Source: a virus
Virus record (IMG/VR): IMGVR_UViG_3300006805_002624
Location: 1 to 33,715 of that record
DNA length: 33,715 nt
Direction: 5' to 3' (one strand)
The notes beneath the pieces were generated by a model. It did not search any database. It had not been told where the DNA came from and saw nothing but the letters and a program-made list of their open reading frames with translations. The translations under genes and the position numbers were made by a program. This document shows, in pieces, positions 1 to 7,862 of this stretch (position 1 is its first letter; every line of letters begins with the position of its first letter).

Positions 1-39
1 CAAGCCGTTGAGACAGCTACTAACGCTAAAAATTCAGCG

Positions 40-1086
40 ATGAAACAACATAACTATGAGATTCAATTAGCCAAAACACGCCGCGATCGGCTTGCAAATA
101 TTGTAGCTAGCAAAACCGAATACCGAGACGTCACTGTTAAAGCCATTGTCACCACGACTATAAACCCACCCACAGTAGCGCTTAAAAAGTTCATAAAGAT
201 TGCCAAGAAAGACGACTGGCATCTTTTTATAGTTGGGGATCTTAAAACCCCCCACAAGGAGTACCAGGACATTGCGCTGGTCGAAGATTGTGTGACGTAT
301 CTCACACCAAAAGATCAGGATCTTATTAGCCTCGAGCTATCCGAAGCGATCGGCTGGAACTGCATACAGCGCCGGAACTTTGGATTGGTGGCCGCATACC
401 AATGGGGCGCTGAGATCATCGCTACCGTTGACGACGATAATATCCCATACGATCATTGGGGCAAAAACTGCAAGGTCAACACCGATTGGTCGGCCATGAC
501 CTATAAGTGCAAGCAGGACGTATTCGACCCGCTGTCGCCGTTGTTCCCTGCACTATGGCACAGAGGCTTTCCACTTGAATTATTACCCGATCGAATGCTC
601 CAGAAGCCGCAGCTCGTTAAGCGCCATGTGCTCGTTCAGGCTGATTTTTGGGACGGCGACCCGGACATCGATGCCATCGCCCGGATCGCGATGCAACCGG
701 AGATCGAATTCCCCTCGAGCATGTCACCGATCGCCGCAGATAAACTGTCGCCATTCAATAGTCAAAACACGTTCCTGAGCCGCAAGGTCTTCCCAACCTA
801 CTTCTTATTCCCTCACATAGGCCGCATGGATGATATTTGGGCGGCTTACGTTACCCAGTTCAAGTTCCCTGATTCAGTGATCTACGCTAAGGCCAGCGTC
901 AAGCAAGAGCGCAATCCGCATAACCTAGTCAACGATCTAAAAGCGGAAATGATCGGCTATGAAAATAATCTCGAGTTTACCAAAACGCCAATTGGCTGGG
1001 AAAAGTTCTTGCCAGAAAAGGCGTTGCGGGCATACAATATCTACAAAGAGCTCCTAACCGATAAAAAGGCAACCCCCAATGGCTAA
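40..1086 (+). CDS. STELLO/DUF288-like glycosyltransferase
   Basis: Predicted nucleotide-sugar glycosyltransferase of 348 residues. The N-terminal core starts near residue 33 with TTTINPPT, followed by DWHLFIVGDLKTP around residues 59-71. A RRNFG segment near 111-115 leads into an acidic VDDDN motif (residues 130-134), the expected metal/nucleotide-sugar site of GT-A enzymes. This order matches the DUF288/STELLO family, known from plant Golgi proteins and from bacteria and viruses. The acceptor is unknown. The ATG at 40 has no visible ribosome binding site and the frame is open back to base 1, so the true start may lie outside the window. It overlaps the next gene by 8 bases. The family call rests on motif recognition only. 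A role in modifying virion or host-surface glycans is inferred from the other glycosyltransferases in the window. Confidence 0.72.
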   Translation: MKQHNYEIQLAKTRRDRLANIVASKTEYRDVTVKAIVTTTINPPTVALKKFIKIAKKDDWHLFIVGDLKTPHKEYQDIALVEDCVTYLTPKDQDLISLELSEAIGWNCIQRRNFGLVAAYQWGAEIIATVDDDNIPYDHWGKNCKVNTDWSAMTYKCKQDVFDPLSPLFPALWHRGFPLELLPDRMLQKPQLVKRHVLVQADFWDGDPDIDAIARIAMQPEIEFPSSMSPIAADKLSPFNSQNTFLSRKVFPTYFLFPHIGRMDDIWAAYVTQFKFPDSVIYAKASVKQERNPHNLVNDLKAEMIGYENNLEFTKTPIGWEKFLPEKALRAYNIYKELLTDKKATPNG

Positions 1087-1432
1087 AACTACCATCCGAA
1101 TCACATTTGTAATCCTCGTAATCGCAGCATTATATACGTTTACGTTTCATTGTGATTGGATAGTGGCCGGGCCCCCAAAAGCGCAAGCCATCAGCACTGA
1201 AAAATCTGATGGCGAGTGTACCGGATTAGAAACTGTCGGCCGCTGCGCAGACAAATGCCCGGAGGGTGATTTTGTCCGTGGCTTCGATAAAGAAACCGGC
1301 GCGCTCGTTTGTGGCCATGTGACTGGTTGCCCTTATGGCGATTCAATCCCAGTCGATTCTCCAAAATGTGCGCCGCCCAATCCGGTTGTGTATAATCAAA
1401 TGCAACCAACTGAATCATTCGTTGGCAAATAA
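1079..1432 (+). CDS. small cysteine-rich secreted or membrane-anchored protein
   Basis: Hypothetical protein of 117 residues. Residues 6-24 form one hydrophobic segment (signal peptide or membrane anchor) with a basic start (MAKTTIR), so the rest probably lies outside the membrane. That exported part carries six cysteines in CPEG, VCGH, GCPYG and KCAPP contexts, suggesting a small disulphide-bonded or metal-binding domain. There is no proper lipobox. The gene overlaps the upstream glycosyltransferase by 8 bases and is followed 19 bases later by the KH-protein gene, so the three probably share a transcript. I do not recognise a family. A superinfection-exclusion or surface-modifying role would fit a phage gene of this shape but is only a guess. 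Confidence 0.6.
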   Translation: MAKTTIRITFVILVIAALYTFTFHCDWIVAGPPKAQAISTEKSDGECTGLETVGRCADKCPEGDFVRGFDKETGALVCGHVTGCPYGDSIPVDSPKCAPPNPVVYNQMQPTESFVGK

Positions 1433-1451
1433 CTAATCGGAGGGTACCGGG

Positions 1452-1724
1452 ATGGAGCCAACGTCACACATTGATTTTGTTAGACAAATCGCCGAGGCGA
1501 TTTGTGTGGAGCCTGAAAAGATTGAGGTTGAAAGCAGCATCGACGAAAAGGGAGTGCTGATTAAGTTGTTTGTCGCACGGTCAGATCTTGGCCGCATGAT
1601 CGGCCGCGGCGGGGAAACCGCCCAAGCTGTCCGCACCTTACTGCGTGGCTTAGGGGCCCGCAACAGTGCGCACTACGGCCTCAAAGTCGATAGCAAAGAA
1701 CCACCCGAAGAAGAAGCCGAATAG
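1452..1724 (+). CDS. KhpA-like KH-domain RNA-binding protein
   Basis: Single type-II KH domain of 90 residues, the usual length of bacterial KhpA. The GxxG RNA-binding loop is IGRGG (residues 50-54), followed by the helix ETAQAVRTLLRG; a short acidic tail (PPEEEAE) ends the protein. KhpA proteins bind RNA broadly and in Firmicutes act with KhpB (Jag/EloR) in cell elongation and sRNA or translation control. The gene has a good GGAGG ribosome binding site eight bases before ATG. In bacterial chromosomes khpA usually sits by rpsP and rimM, but here the next genes are terminase genes, so this looks phage-borne. It is the last gene before a strong terminator. A role in controlling phage or host mRNA is inferred. 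Confidence 0.85.
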   Translation: MEPTSHIDFVRQIAEAICVEPEKIEVESSIDEKGVLIKLFVARSDLGRMIGRGGETAQAVRTLLRGLGARNSAHYGLKVDSKEPPEEEAE

Positions 1725-1744
1725 ATCTAGTTTCAAGCAGTTTT

Positions 1745-1769
1745 AAAACCCCCGAAATCGGGGGTTTTT
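1745..1769 (+). terminator. rho-independent terminator
   Basis: Perfect 10-bp stem (1745-1754 with 1759-1768), loop AAAT and a run of five T. The flanking A-run also makes it potentially bidirectional. It closes the operon ending in the KH-protein gene. Confidence 0.9.
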
Positions 1770-2051
1770 GCTTTGTCGACCACTTCCCCGCACCCCCCTG
1801 AGCCCTCAACCCCCCCGTTCGCGGTTTGTTCGCTATTAACAGAGGTAAAAAGCGTTTTTTCGACCGACAACCCCCCTGATAGGGGAGTGGTCTTAACACC
1901 TTAGAATTTTTTTCATGGCGCAACCCATGCGGTAGGGGAGGGGTGGCCCATACGCGTGCACACACGTTCACACGATCGACTGTACCCATCGCTTCCCAAC
2001 CATTCCCAAAACCAAAATTTTCCGCAACAAAATGATTGCAAAGCACTAGAG
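1770..2051. other. non-coding, C-tract-rich region; candidate packaging site
   Basis: No convincing gene lies here. The + strand is rich in C6-C7 runs, with ACCCCCCTGA repeated at 1792-1801 and 1870-1879 and a further C7 run at 1810-1816. A short CCCCT-GAT-AGGGG hairpin lies at about 1873-1885. Such a region directly before terminase small subunit is where cos or pac sites are often found, so a terminase recognition site is a reasonable inference. No cohesive-end sequence can be shown. A 121-residue minus-strand open frame covers it but has no protein-like features. Confidence 0.35.
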
Positions 2052-2125
2052 TGATACAATAACCTCACAATCAATTAATCCATTAGTGCAGACGATAGCA
2101 CGTTAAAAACGGAAAGGATGAAATC
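2052..2125 (+). promoter_or_regulatory. terminase promoter and leader (module A)
   Basis: Extended -10 TGaTACAAT (2052-2060) with no good -35. About 40 bases downstream the leader carries TAATCCA, ACGATA and ACGTTAAAAACGGA (2100-2113), which holds a small CGTT-AAA-AACG hairpin just before the ribosome binding site. The same order of elements appears at 7044-7136. Confidence 0.65.
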
Positions 2126-2725
2126 ATGCCAATAGATCCAGAACCAACTAATCCCGAGGAGCCAAAAGACCTAAGTGGCCGCCCTCCCCACCGCCCGCTC
2201 AAATTCCAAACGGTGGCAGAGCTAGAGCAAAAGATCGAGGAGTACTTTGCGAGCTGTGAGCCGCATGTTGAAAAGCGCTTGGTGCTGCGGCTCAAAGCTC
2301 ATGGTGGCGAACAGTACCACGCCTGGGAAGAAGCGATCACAGACAAAGAGCCCTACACCATTCATGGCTTGGCAAGAGCACTGGACACAACAAGGGAAAC
2401 ATTACGCGACTATGAATCCGGCAAGTACGACGACAGGAACATGGACGTGGAATCGCAACAATCCTTTTCTGACACGATTACGCGCGCAAAGGCTCGAATC
2501 GCTGAATACGCCGAAAAGATGTTGTATGTGAGCGGTGCCTCACACGGTGCGCAGTTCAACCTTAAAAACAATTATGGTTGGAAAGACGAATCGGAAGTTA
2601 CCACTCGCAATGTTGACGAGGACTTGGCTGCACTCGATGATCCAGTTGCCGATCGTTTGGATGTTGCCGCCCAGGCAGATAAGGCTTTAAACGATGAGCC
2701 AGCGAAACCCACTACTCCGCAATAA
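2126..2725 (+). CDS. terminase small subunit
   Basis: DNA-recognition subunit of the packaging motor, 199 residues. The N-terminal part reads TVAELEQKIEEYF, then TIHGLARALDTTRETLRDYE, a helix-turn-helix typical of phage DNA-packaging proteins of the gp3-like family. It continues with helical AKARIAEYAEKML and the conserved FNLKNNYGWKD. The tail is acidic and proline-rich. The ribosome binding site is GGAAAGGA. It overlaps terminase large subunit by 32 bases, a normal TerS-TerL pairing. Transcription probably starts at the 2052-2060 promoter. It should bind a packaging site in or near the upstream 1770-2051 region. Confidence 0.88.
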   Translation: MPIDPEPTNPEEPKDLSGRPPHRPLKFQTVAELEQKIEEYFASCEPHVEKRLVLRLKAHGGEQYHAWEEAITDKEPYTIHGLARALDTTRETLRDYESGKYDDRNMDVESQQSFSDTITRAKARIAEYAEKMLYVSGASHGAQFNLKNNYGWKDESEVTTRNVDEDLAALDDPVADRLDVAAQADKALNDEPAKPTTPQ

Positions 2726-4262
2726 GTGGTGGCGGCTTACTCACCTTTATAAAATCCTAGATAAAGAGGGAAGCCTGGTCACTTTTAAGCCCAGCCGGAT
2801 CCAATTAATGATCCTCCGGGCTTTAGGGCCACGCCTACGCGCCCGCATTCTGAAATACCGCCAGGGTGGTGTTACCACACTGTTTTGCATCCTATACCTC
2901 GACGATGCCCTATGGACCCCGGGCTTTTCCGCGGCCATCATCGCCCACGAACGTGAGACGCTCGACAAGATCTTCGAGATCGTGGATCGTGCCTATGCCA
3001 ACTTACCCGATTCAATCAAACCGAAAACGTCTCGCGATACTCTGCGAATGCTCCACTTTGAGCAGACATTTGACGGTCAACTCCTGGATTCCGAGATCTA
3101 TGTTGCTTTGAAACTGCGTGGTGGTACCGTACAGGCCATGCACGTTACGGAGCGTGCTTACATTGAGGGTGACAAATCAAGGGAGCTCGAGGCCGGTTCC
3201 AAGCAAGCGGTGCCAATGTCCGGCCGGATCACTGAGGAAACTACGGCCAACGGCTATAACGAATATTACGATTCGTTTACCGAGGACTTTAGTAACCCAA
3301 GCGATAACCCGCTCGACTACCTTGCCCTATTCTTTGCTTGGCACGAGGATCCCCAATACCGGCTTCCCGGCCCCCCACTGGAACGAACTGGCGCTGACAT
3401 CGCCCTGGATGAGCTGGTTTTTGGGGCTTATGGCTACCACTTGGATGATGATCAGATCCGTTGGTACAACTGGAAAGAAAAGGAATTGATCAAAGCGGCT
3501 AGGGCATCTGATGATAAAGTCGGGCTCGATGGTAAGCAGCTTATGCGGCAGGAATACCCAAGCACCATGCGTGAGGCGTTCCAATCAGGCCAGGGTAACG
3601 TGTTCGATTCGTTCATTCTCGATAACTACGTGGCGCCCAAAGCCATCCGGGTCGTTGAGAGCAAAAAGGTGCAGGGCGAGAAGATCTACATATACAAAGA
3701 AGTTGAGCCTGGCAAGTTTTATGGCCAGGGCTGTGACCCATCAGACGGTAATGCGGATCCGGCCGGTATCGCTGTTTGGGATGCCAATTATGAAAAGGCG
3801 GCTGAATGGTCCGGCTTGCTGCGGCCCGATAAATTAGCGCTCCTGAACCAGGAGATTGCGGAAATGTACAACGAAGCTTTTGTCGGCGTCGAAAATAACA
3901 TGCTATCCACCGTTCTGTTTTTGTCCCAAACCTATTACAATATCTTTTCCACAGTCACGATCGACAAGCGGCATAATACCCGCACCAAGAAAATCGGCTG
4001 GACCACAACCGGCAAATCGCGCGATGTGATGATCGACGATTTCGTAATGCACTTTGAGGATGGATCGCTTATTGGGTTGACCGAAAAAACCCTCAAAGAG
4101 ATGCAAACCTTTGTTCGCAAAGAGGGCGGGAAGCGTGAGCACGCCACTGGCAAACATGACGATATGCTGTTTGCCGATATGATCGCAGTCCAAATGATTA
4201 AAAACAAAGATCGGTCGAAAACTAAGACGGTTGTATTTGCAGATAAACCAGCCGGATTTTAG
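2694..4262 (+). CDS. terminase large subunit
   Basis: ATPase-nuclease motor that packs DNA into the prohead, 522 residues. The Walker-A-like site is KYRQGGVTT (about residues 54-62), a known variant form in large terminases. An ETTANGYNEYY segment near 180-190 is the typical coupling region. The C-terminal RNase-H-like nuclease shows GCDPSDG near 345-351, VGVENN near 400 and KHDDML near 487-492, which supply the acidic metal ligands. It overlaps TerS by 32 bases and shows no strong ribosome binding site, so it may be translated by coupling. Its stop is 15 bases before the portal ATG. Confidence 0.93.
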   Translation: MSQRNPLLRNKWWRLTHLYKILDKEGSLVTFKPSRIQLMILRALGPRLRARILKYRQGGVTTLFCILYLDDALWTPGFSAAIIAHERETLDKIFEIVDRAYANLPDSIKPKTSRDTLRMLHFEQTFDGQLLDSEIYVALKLRGGTVQAMHVTERAYIEGDKSRELEAGSKQAVPMSGRITEETTANGYNEYYDSFTEDFSNPSDNPLDYLALFFAWHEDPQYRLPGPPLERTGADIALDELVFGAYGYHLDDDQIRWYNWKEKELIKAARASDDKVGLDGKQLMRQEYPSTMREAFQSGQGNVFDSFILDNYVAPKAIRVVESKKVQGEKIYIYKEVEPGKFYGQGCDPSDGNADPAGIAVWDANYEKAAEWSGLLRPDKLALLNQEIAEMYNEAFVGVENNMLSTVLFLSQTYYNIFSTVTIDKRHNTRTKKIGWTTTGKSRDVMIDDFVMHFEDGSLIGLTEKTLKEMQTFVRKEGGKREHATGKHDDMLFADMIAVQMIKNKDRSKTKTVVFADKPAGF

Positions 4263-4265
4263 TGC

Positions 4266-4277
4266 TACAATGTGCTC
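4266..4277 (+). promoter_or_regulatory. leaderless -10 element before portal
   Basis: TACAAT at 4266-4271, then exactly six bases (GTGCTC), then ATG at 4278. There is no Shine-Dalgarno sequence. It matches the TANNNT-N6-ATG pattern seen before five other genes in the window. Confidence 0.6.
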
Positions 4278-5777
4278 ATGCAAGATGACAATCCACTCTT
4301 ATTCCCCAAGACTGTGGACAAGCCCCGATTACAGGCTTATGAACACTATGATCAGCTTTATTTTGGGAATCACTACAAAGCATTCGCCATTAAGGCCGAT
4401 AAGGGTTTTACTGATCGTTATGCCAATCTCCGCTACATAGCCGCCAACTTTGCCGGTTTGATGTCCCGCGTTATGGCCGATATGATGTTTGGCGAAAAGA
4501 TCGTGTTTGACGTTAAGGACAAAGAGAACCAGGCTTGGATGTCTGGCTTCATTGACGATAACCACCTAATCGCCCAGCTTTATGAATCAGAACTTGGCAA
4601 CTCACGCCACGGCGATGCGGTCTTTAAGCTTCGTGTCGGCCCAGCCGAAAACAGTCCAACGGCTGAGAGCACGGTCATTGTTGAGGAGATTACCCCATCG
4701 ATATACTTCCCTGTTTTGGATGTCAGCTCGGCGCGTTACGTTCCAAAAGAGGATATTTTGGCCTGGACTTTTAAACAGAACGGCAATACCTATCTCCATA
4801 AAGAAACCCACCGACCGGGCTATATTTTCCATGAGATCTATCGGTACGATGAAGCCAAGCAAATGATCATTAACGCTGAGCCAGTCGAATCGTTTGGCTT
4901 TAAGCCGCAAGAGGAAACTAAGGTTGGTCGCTCGCTGATATTCCACATTCCAAACGTCCGCGATGGCGATTTCTTTGGGGGTTCAGACTATCGAGATCTT
5001 GAGCAATTATTCTTTGCCCTCAATAACCGTATTACCAAAATCGATAACATTCTCGACAAGCACTCTGATCCGATCTTAGCCGTGCCTCCCGGTGTTATCG
5101 ACGAAAAAGGCCAGGTCAAGAAATCAGCCCTTAATATGTTTGTTGTCGACAACGAAAACCCCGGCTTTAATAAGCCCGAATACATCGTCTGGAACGCTAA
5201 CCTGGAATGGGCCTTTAAAGAAGTCGATAAGATTATCGAAATGCTATTTATGTTCTCCGGTATTGCGCCAACATCCGTTGGTCAACAGACCGATTCAAGC
5301 AAGGGCGGCCAAGCAGAATCAGGACGAGCCCTCAAGTTCAAACTGCTTTCAACTATCCGCAAACGTAACCAGAAGATTATCTATTACGACATTGCCATTA
5401 AGGAAATGATCGAGGTCGCTATGGAGCTTGGGAAAGCTCACAATATCGCCATCGATGGCCACCGGGTCAACAAGCCCGAGAAGCCCGAAATCAATTGGGG
5501 TGACGGCGTTATCAACGACACCAAAGAAATGGTTGAAGAAGAAGTCGCTCGAGTTGATGCCGGCCTTAGTAGTAAGGCTGATTCAATCGCTCGCCTCGAC
5601 GGCCTATCACCGGAAGATGCCAAAGCTAAGGTTAAGGAAATCGAGAGCGAATCTGCAATTACTGTCCCAAGTCTCGACAAAACCACGCCTGGCGGCACTA
5701 ATCCGGCTCCACCAGTCCCAACTCCAGCCGCCCCGGGTGCTCCAAACGCACCACAACCCCAACCAGTAGGTAAGTGA
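4278..5777 (+). CDS. portal protein (SPP1 gp6-like)
   Basis: Dodecameric head portal, 499 residues from ATG 4278. A GTG at 4272 would add two residues but falls in the promoter spacer, so ATG is preferred. The family signature includes RYANLRYIAANFAGLMSRV near the N terminus and a central LEQLFFALNNRITKID. Further on come SGIAPTSVGQQTDSS and then ESGRALKFKLLSTIRKRNQK, the helix lining the portal clip and tunnel. The C-terminal 45 residues are Pro/Ala/Thr-rich and probably disordered. The stop overlaps the start of the MuF-type gene by one base (TGATG). It follows terminase directly, as in many siphoviruses. Confidence 0.9.
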   Translation: MQDDNPLLFPKTVDKPRLQAYEHYDQLYFGNHYKAFAIKADKGFTDRYANLRYIAANFAGLMSRVMADMMFGEKIVFDVKDKENQAWMSGFIDDNHLIAQLYESELGNSRHGDAVFKLRVGPAENSPTAESTVIVEEITPSIYFPVLDVSSARYVPKEDILAWTFKQNGNTYLHKETHRPGYIFHEIYRYDEAKQMIINAEPVESFGFKPQEETKVGRSLIFHIPNVRDGDFFGGSDYRDLEQLFFALNNRITKIDNILDKHSDPILAVPPGVIDEKGQVKKSALNMFVVDNENPGFNKPEYIVWNANLEWAFKEVDKIIEMLFMFSGIAPTSVGQQTDSSKGGQAESGRALKFKLLSTIRKRNQKIIYYDIAIKEMIEVAMELGKAHNIAIDGHRVNKPEKPEINWGDGVINDTKEMVEEEVARVDAGLSSKADSIARLDGLSPEDAKAKVKEIESESAITVPSLDKTTPGGTNPAPPVPTPAAPGAPNAPQPQPVGK

Positions 5778-7033
5778 TGGCTGATCATGGCGAGGTGAAG
5801 CTAAGAAGCCTCAAGATCCAAAACCTTATCGATACCTACCATCAGGCCTATAAAGATATTGTCGAAACCATTGTAAACGACACAACAGCGGGCAAGATCA
5901 ATAAGGCTCGAACTCTGGCCACAATTAAAGCCCAGCTCCAAGAGCTTGGCGATGATGTTGCTAAGTGGGTACAGGCCGAAATCCCGCAGTATTATCTCGA
6001 TGGTGCCAATATAGCTATTCAGGACTTAAAAGAGCTTGGCGTGGATCTAAACGGCCCCAAAGGCCTAGCCCCGATCAATAAGGAGGCGATCGCTAGTCTG
6101 GTTGACGAAACCAATACCGCATTCGCCCAGTCACTTACCGCTATGCAGCGCAATGCAGCGGCGCTCGTTGGTGACGCCTTTAAGCAGCAGCTTAATTTCA
6201 TAATCGCTGATGGCACCCTAACAGGCGCGGCTCGTGATACGATTGCGGCATCGATCAAAGAAGCCATTAAGTCTAATGGGATCTCGGCACTCACTGACAA
6301 AGCCGGCAAGAACTGGAGTTTTGATAATTACGCACAAATGCTGGTTCGAACTAAAGCAGTCGAAGCTCGCAACGCTGGCCTCCAAAACAAGATGCTCCAA
6401 AACGGCTATGATCTGGTTCAGGTTAGTAATCACATGTCCAGCCATACGGCCTGTGCCGAGTGGGAGGGTAAGATCTTGAGCATAACCGGAAGTACGCCTG
6501 GCTATCCAACCACCGACGAAGCCGAAGCCGGTGGCCTCATGCACCCGAACTGCGAGCACGCCTATAACGTGATTAATCCGGACATCGCCGAAATGACCAA
6601 CATGTACGATAACCCTTACAATTACGACGATGCCGAGGCCGAACTCGAGGACATGCACGGACCGGGCGCCGCGGGCGTCAAAACCCAACACATCCCGGTT
6701 TATCATGGCAATGGGCTTGATTCGTTCAATGACGGTACCGACCTATTTGGTAACGGTTACTATGTGGCCAGAGATAAGGCCGTTGCAAAAGAGTTTGGTA
6801 GCAAAGTCACCCAATCAACCCTCAACATTAAGCCCAGCCAAATCCTCACCATCGATAGCGATTCGGAATACAATAAGCTGATTATTTCCAGCCTTAAAGC
6901 TTACCCATCGGAAGACATCCAGGTTGCCCTACCAAAATACGTTCGATCGCTCGGATATTCCGCAATTGAGGGTACGCCGAACTATGATCGCTTGGCCGGA
7001 ATTGCAATTTTTGATAAGAACTTATTGAAATAA
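5777..7033 (+). CDS. MuF-type minor head protein with C-terminal ADP-ribosyltransferase-like domain
   Basis: Head morphogenesis protein of 418 residues from ATG 5777 (a GTG one codon upstream is less likely). Residues 1-270 form the SPP1 gp7/Mu F/minor-capsid-2 part: a helical N terminus, then a His/Cys region with SSHTACAEWEGK (221-232) and LMHPNCEHAY (254-263). Residues 300-418 form a second domain with VYHGNG (308-313), FGNGYYVARDKAVAKEFG (324-341) and a last strand GIAIFDKNLLK (408-418). This resembles H-Y-type ADP-ribosyltransferase domains of phage polyvalent and MuF proteins. The usual last acidic catalytic residue is not evident, so activity is unsure. MuF proteins often enter the head, which would let the domain be delivered to the host cell. 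That is inference. Confidence 0.78.
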   Translation: MADHGEVKLRSLKIQNLIDTYHQAYKDIVETIVNDTTAGKINKARTLATIKAQLQELGDDVAKWVQAEIPQYYLDGANIAIQDLKELGVDLNGPKGLAPINKEAIASLVDETNTAFAQSLTAMQRNAAALVGDAFKQQLNFIIADGTLTGAARDTIAASIKEAIKSNGISALTDKAGKNWSFDNYAQMLVRTKAVEARNAGLQNKMLQNGYDLVQVSNHMSSHTACAEWEGKILSITGSTPGYPTTDEAEAGGLMHPNCEHAYNVINPDIAEMTNMYDNPYNYDDAEAELEDMHGPGAAGVKTQHIPVYHGNGLDSFNDGTDLFGNGYYVARDKAVAKEFGSKVTQSTLNIKPSQILTIDSDSEYNKLIISSLKAYPSEDIQVALPKYVRSLGYSAIEGTPNYDRLAGIAIFDKNLLK

Positions 7034-7043
7034 AGCATAAACA

Positions 7044-7136
7044 TTGACCTGTGGAAAAGCTGTGTATACAATCAAGCCTGTAATAACCTAATCCAATAAG
7101 TCGATACGATACGACGTTAAAAACGGAGGAGCCCTA
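7044..7136 (+). promoter_or_regulatory. scaffold/coat promoter and leader (module B)
   Basis: TTGACC (7044-7049), 17-base spacer, TACAAT (7067-7072). The roughly 65-base leader holds TAATCCA, ACGATA and ACGTTAAAAACGGA (7114-7127), the same elements and spacing as module A at 2052-2125. The ribosome binding site is GGAGGAG. This is the best -35/-10 promoter in the head region and should drive high scaffold and coat expression. Confidence 0.8.
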
Positions 7137-7835
7137 ATGACAACACCTTCACAATCTAGCACCCCACCAGCGGGAGGCGATCCAACTCCGCCAGCAGCGG
7201 GAGATCCAACACCACCAGCAGCAACGCCACCGGCGTCAAGCGGTGATATTGACCTCACAAAACTGTCGGCCGATCAACTCACAAAGGTGCTTGAACATCC
7301 AGACTTTTTCAACATCCCGAGAGTGAAAGAGTTACGCGATAAAGCGGCCGAGGCTGATAAGCTAAAAACCGAGCAGCAAAAGCGTGACGAGCAAAAGTTG
7401 AAAGACGAAAAAAAGTGGGAAGAACTTAGTCAGCAAAAAGAGACTGAGAATGCTACCCTCAAGGAGCAGATCAAGAACTCGAACATTAACCAAGCTTTAA
7501 CAGCCGTGCTCGTTAAAGAATCCGTGGTTGATCTCGATGGTGCGCTGAAACTCGTGGACAAGAGTAAAATCTCGGTCGACGATAACGGTAATGTTAGTGG
7601 AGTGCAAGAGGCATTAGACGCTTTGAAAACGGAAAAGGCTTATTTGTTCAACGGAAGTGGTCAACCTCAAGTCGGCAATCCGAGTAATCCTCCTGGCTCA
7701 CAGCCGGGCGGCCCGATGAAATACAAGCGGTCACAATTGACGCAAGAGTTCATCAACGCCAACAAAGATGAAGTCTATAAGGCTATGAACGCCGGGCTCA
7801 TCGAAGATGATGGCCCACCACCACAGAACCAATAA
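7137..7835 (+). CDS. capsid scaffolding protein (GP20-like)
   Basis: Internal scaffold for prohead assembly, 232 residues. It begins with a proline-rich disordered stretch of repeated GDPTPP units (residues 12-36). A charged coiled coil rich in Lys/Glu/Gln follows (about residues 65-120). Then comes the GP20-like region: INQALTAVLVKESVVDLDGALKL, followed by VQEALDALKTEKAYLF. The C terminus is again Pro/Gly-rich with a short helix (FINANKDEVYKAMNAGLI). Position immediately before the coat gene, length and coiled-coil composition all agree. It has its own strong promoter and a GGAGGAG ribosome binding site six bases before ATG. Confidence 0.85.
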   Translation: MTTPSQSSTPPAGGDPTPPAAGDPTPPAATPPASSGDIDLTKLSADQLTKVLEHPDFFNIPRVKELRDKAAEADKLKTEQQKRDEQKLKDEKKWEELSQQKETENATLKEQIKNSNINQALTAVLVKESVVDLDGALKLVDKSKISVDDNGNVSGVQEALDALKTEKAYLFNGSGQPQVGNPSNPPGSQPGGPMKYKRSQLTQEFINANKDEVYKAMNAGLIEDDGPPPQNQ

Positions 7836-7862
7836 ATTTAATTTCGAAAGTAGTAAAACATC

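Noticed and set aside
1681-2046. 121-residue minus-strand open frame in the gap before terminase
   Set aside because: No ribosome binding site or protein-like pattern; it runs through the terminator hairpin and C-tract DNA.
2036-2060. TTGCAA as -35 for the terminase promoter
   Set aside because: Spacing to TACAAT is only 13 bases; the extended -10 TGaTACAAT explains the promoter better.
6218-6706. 162-residue minus-strand open frame
   Set aside because: Shadow of the MuF-type gene, whose motifs on the + strand are clear.
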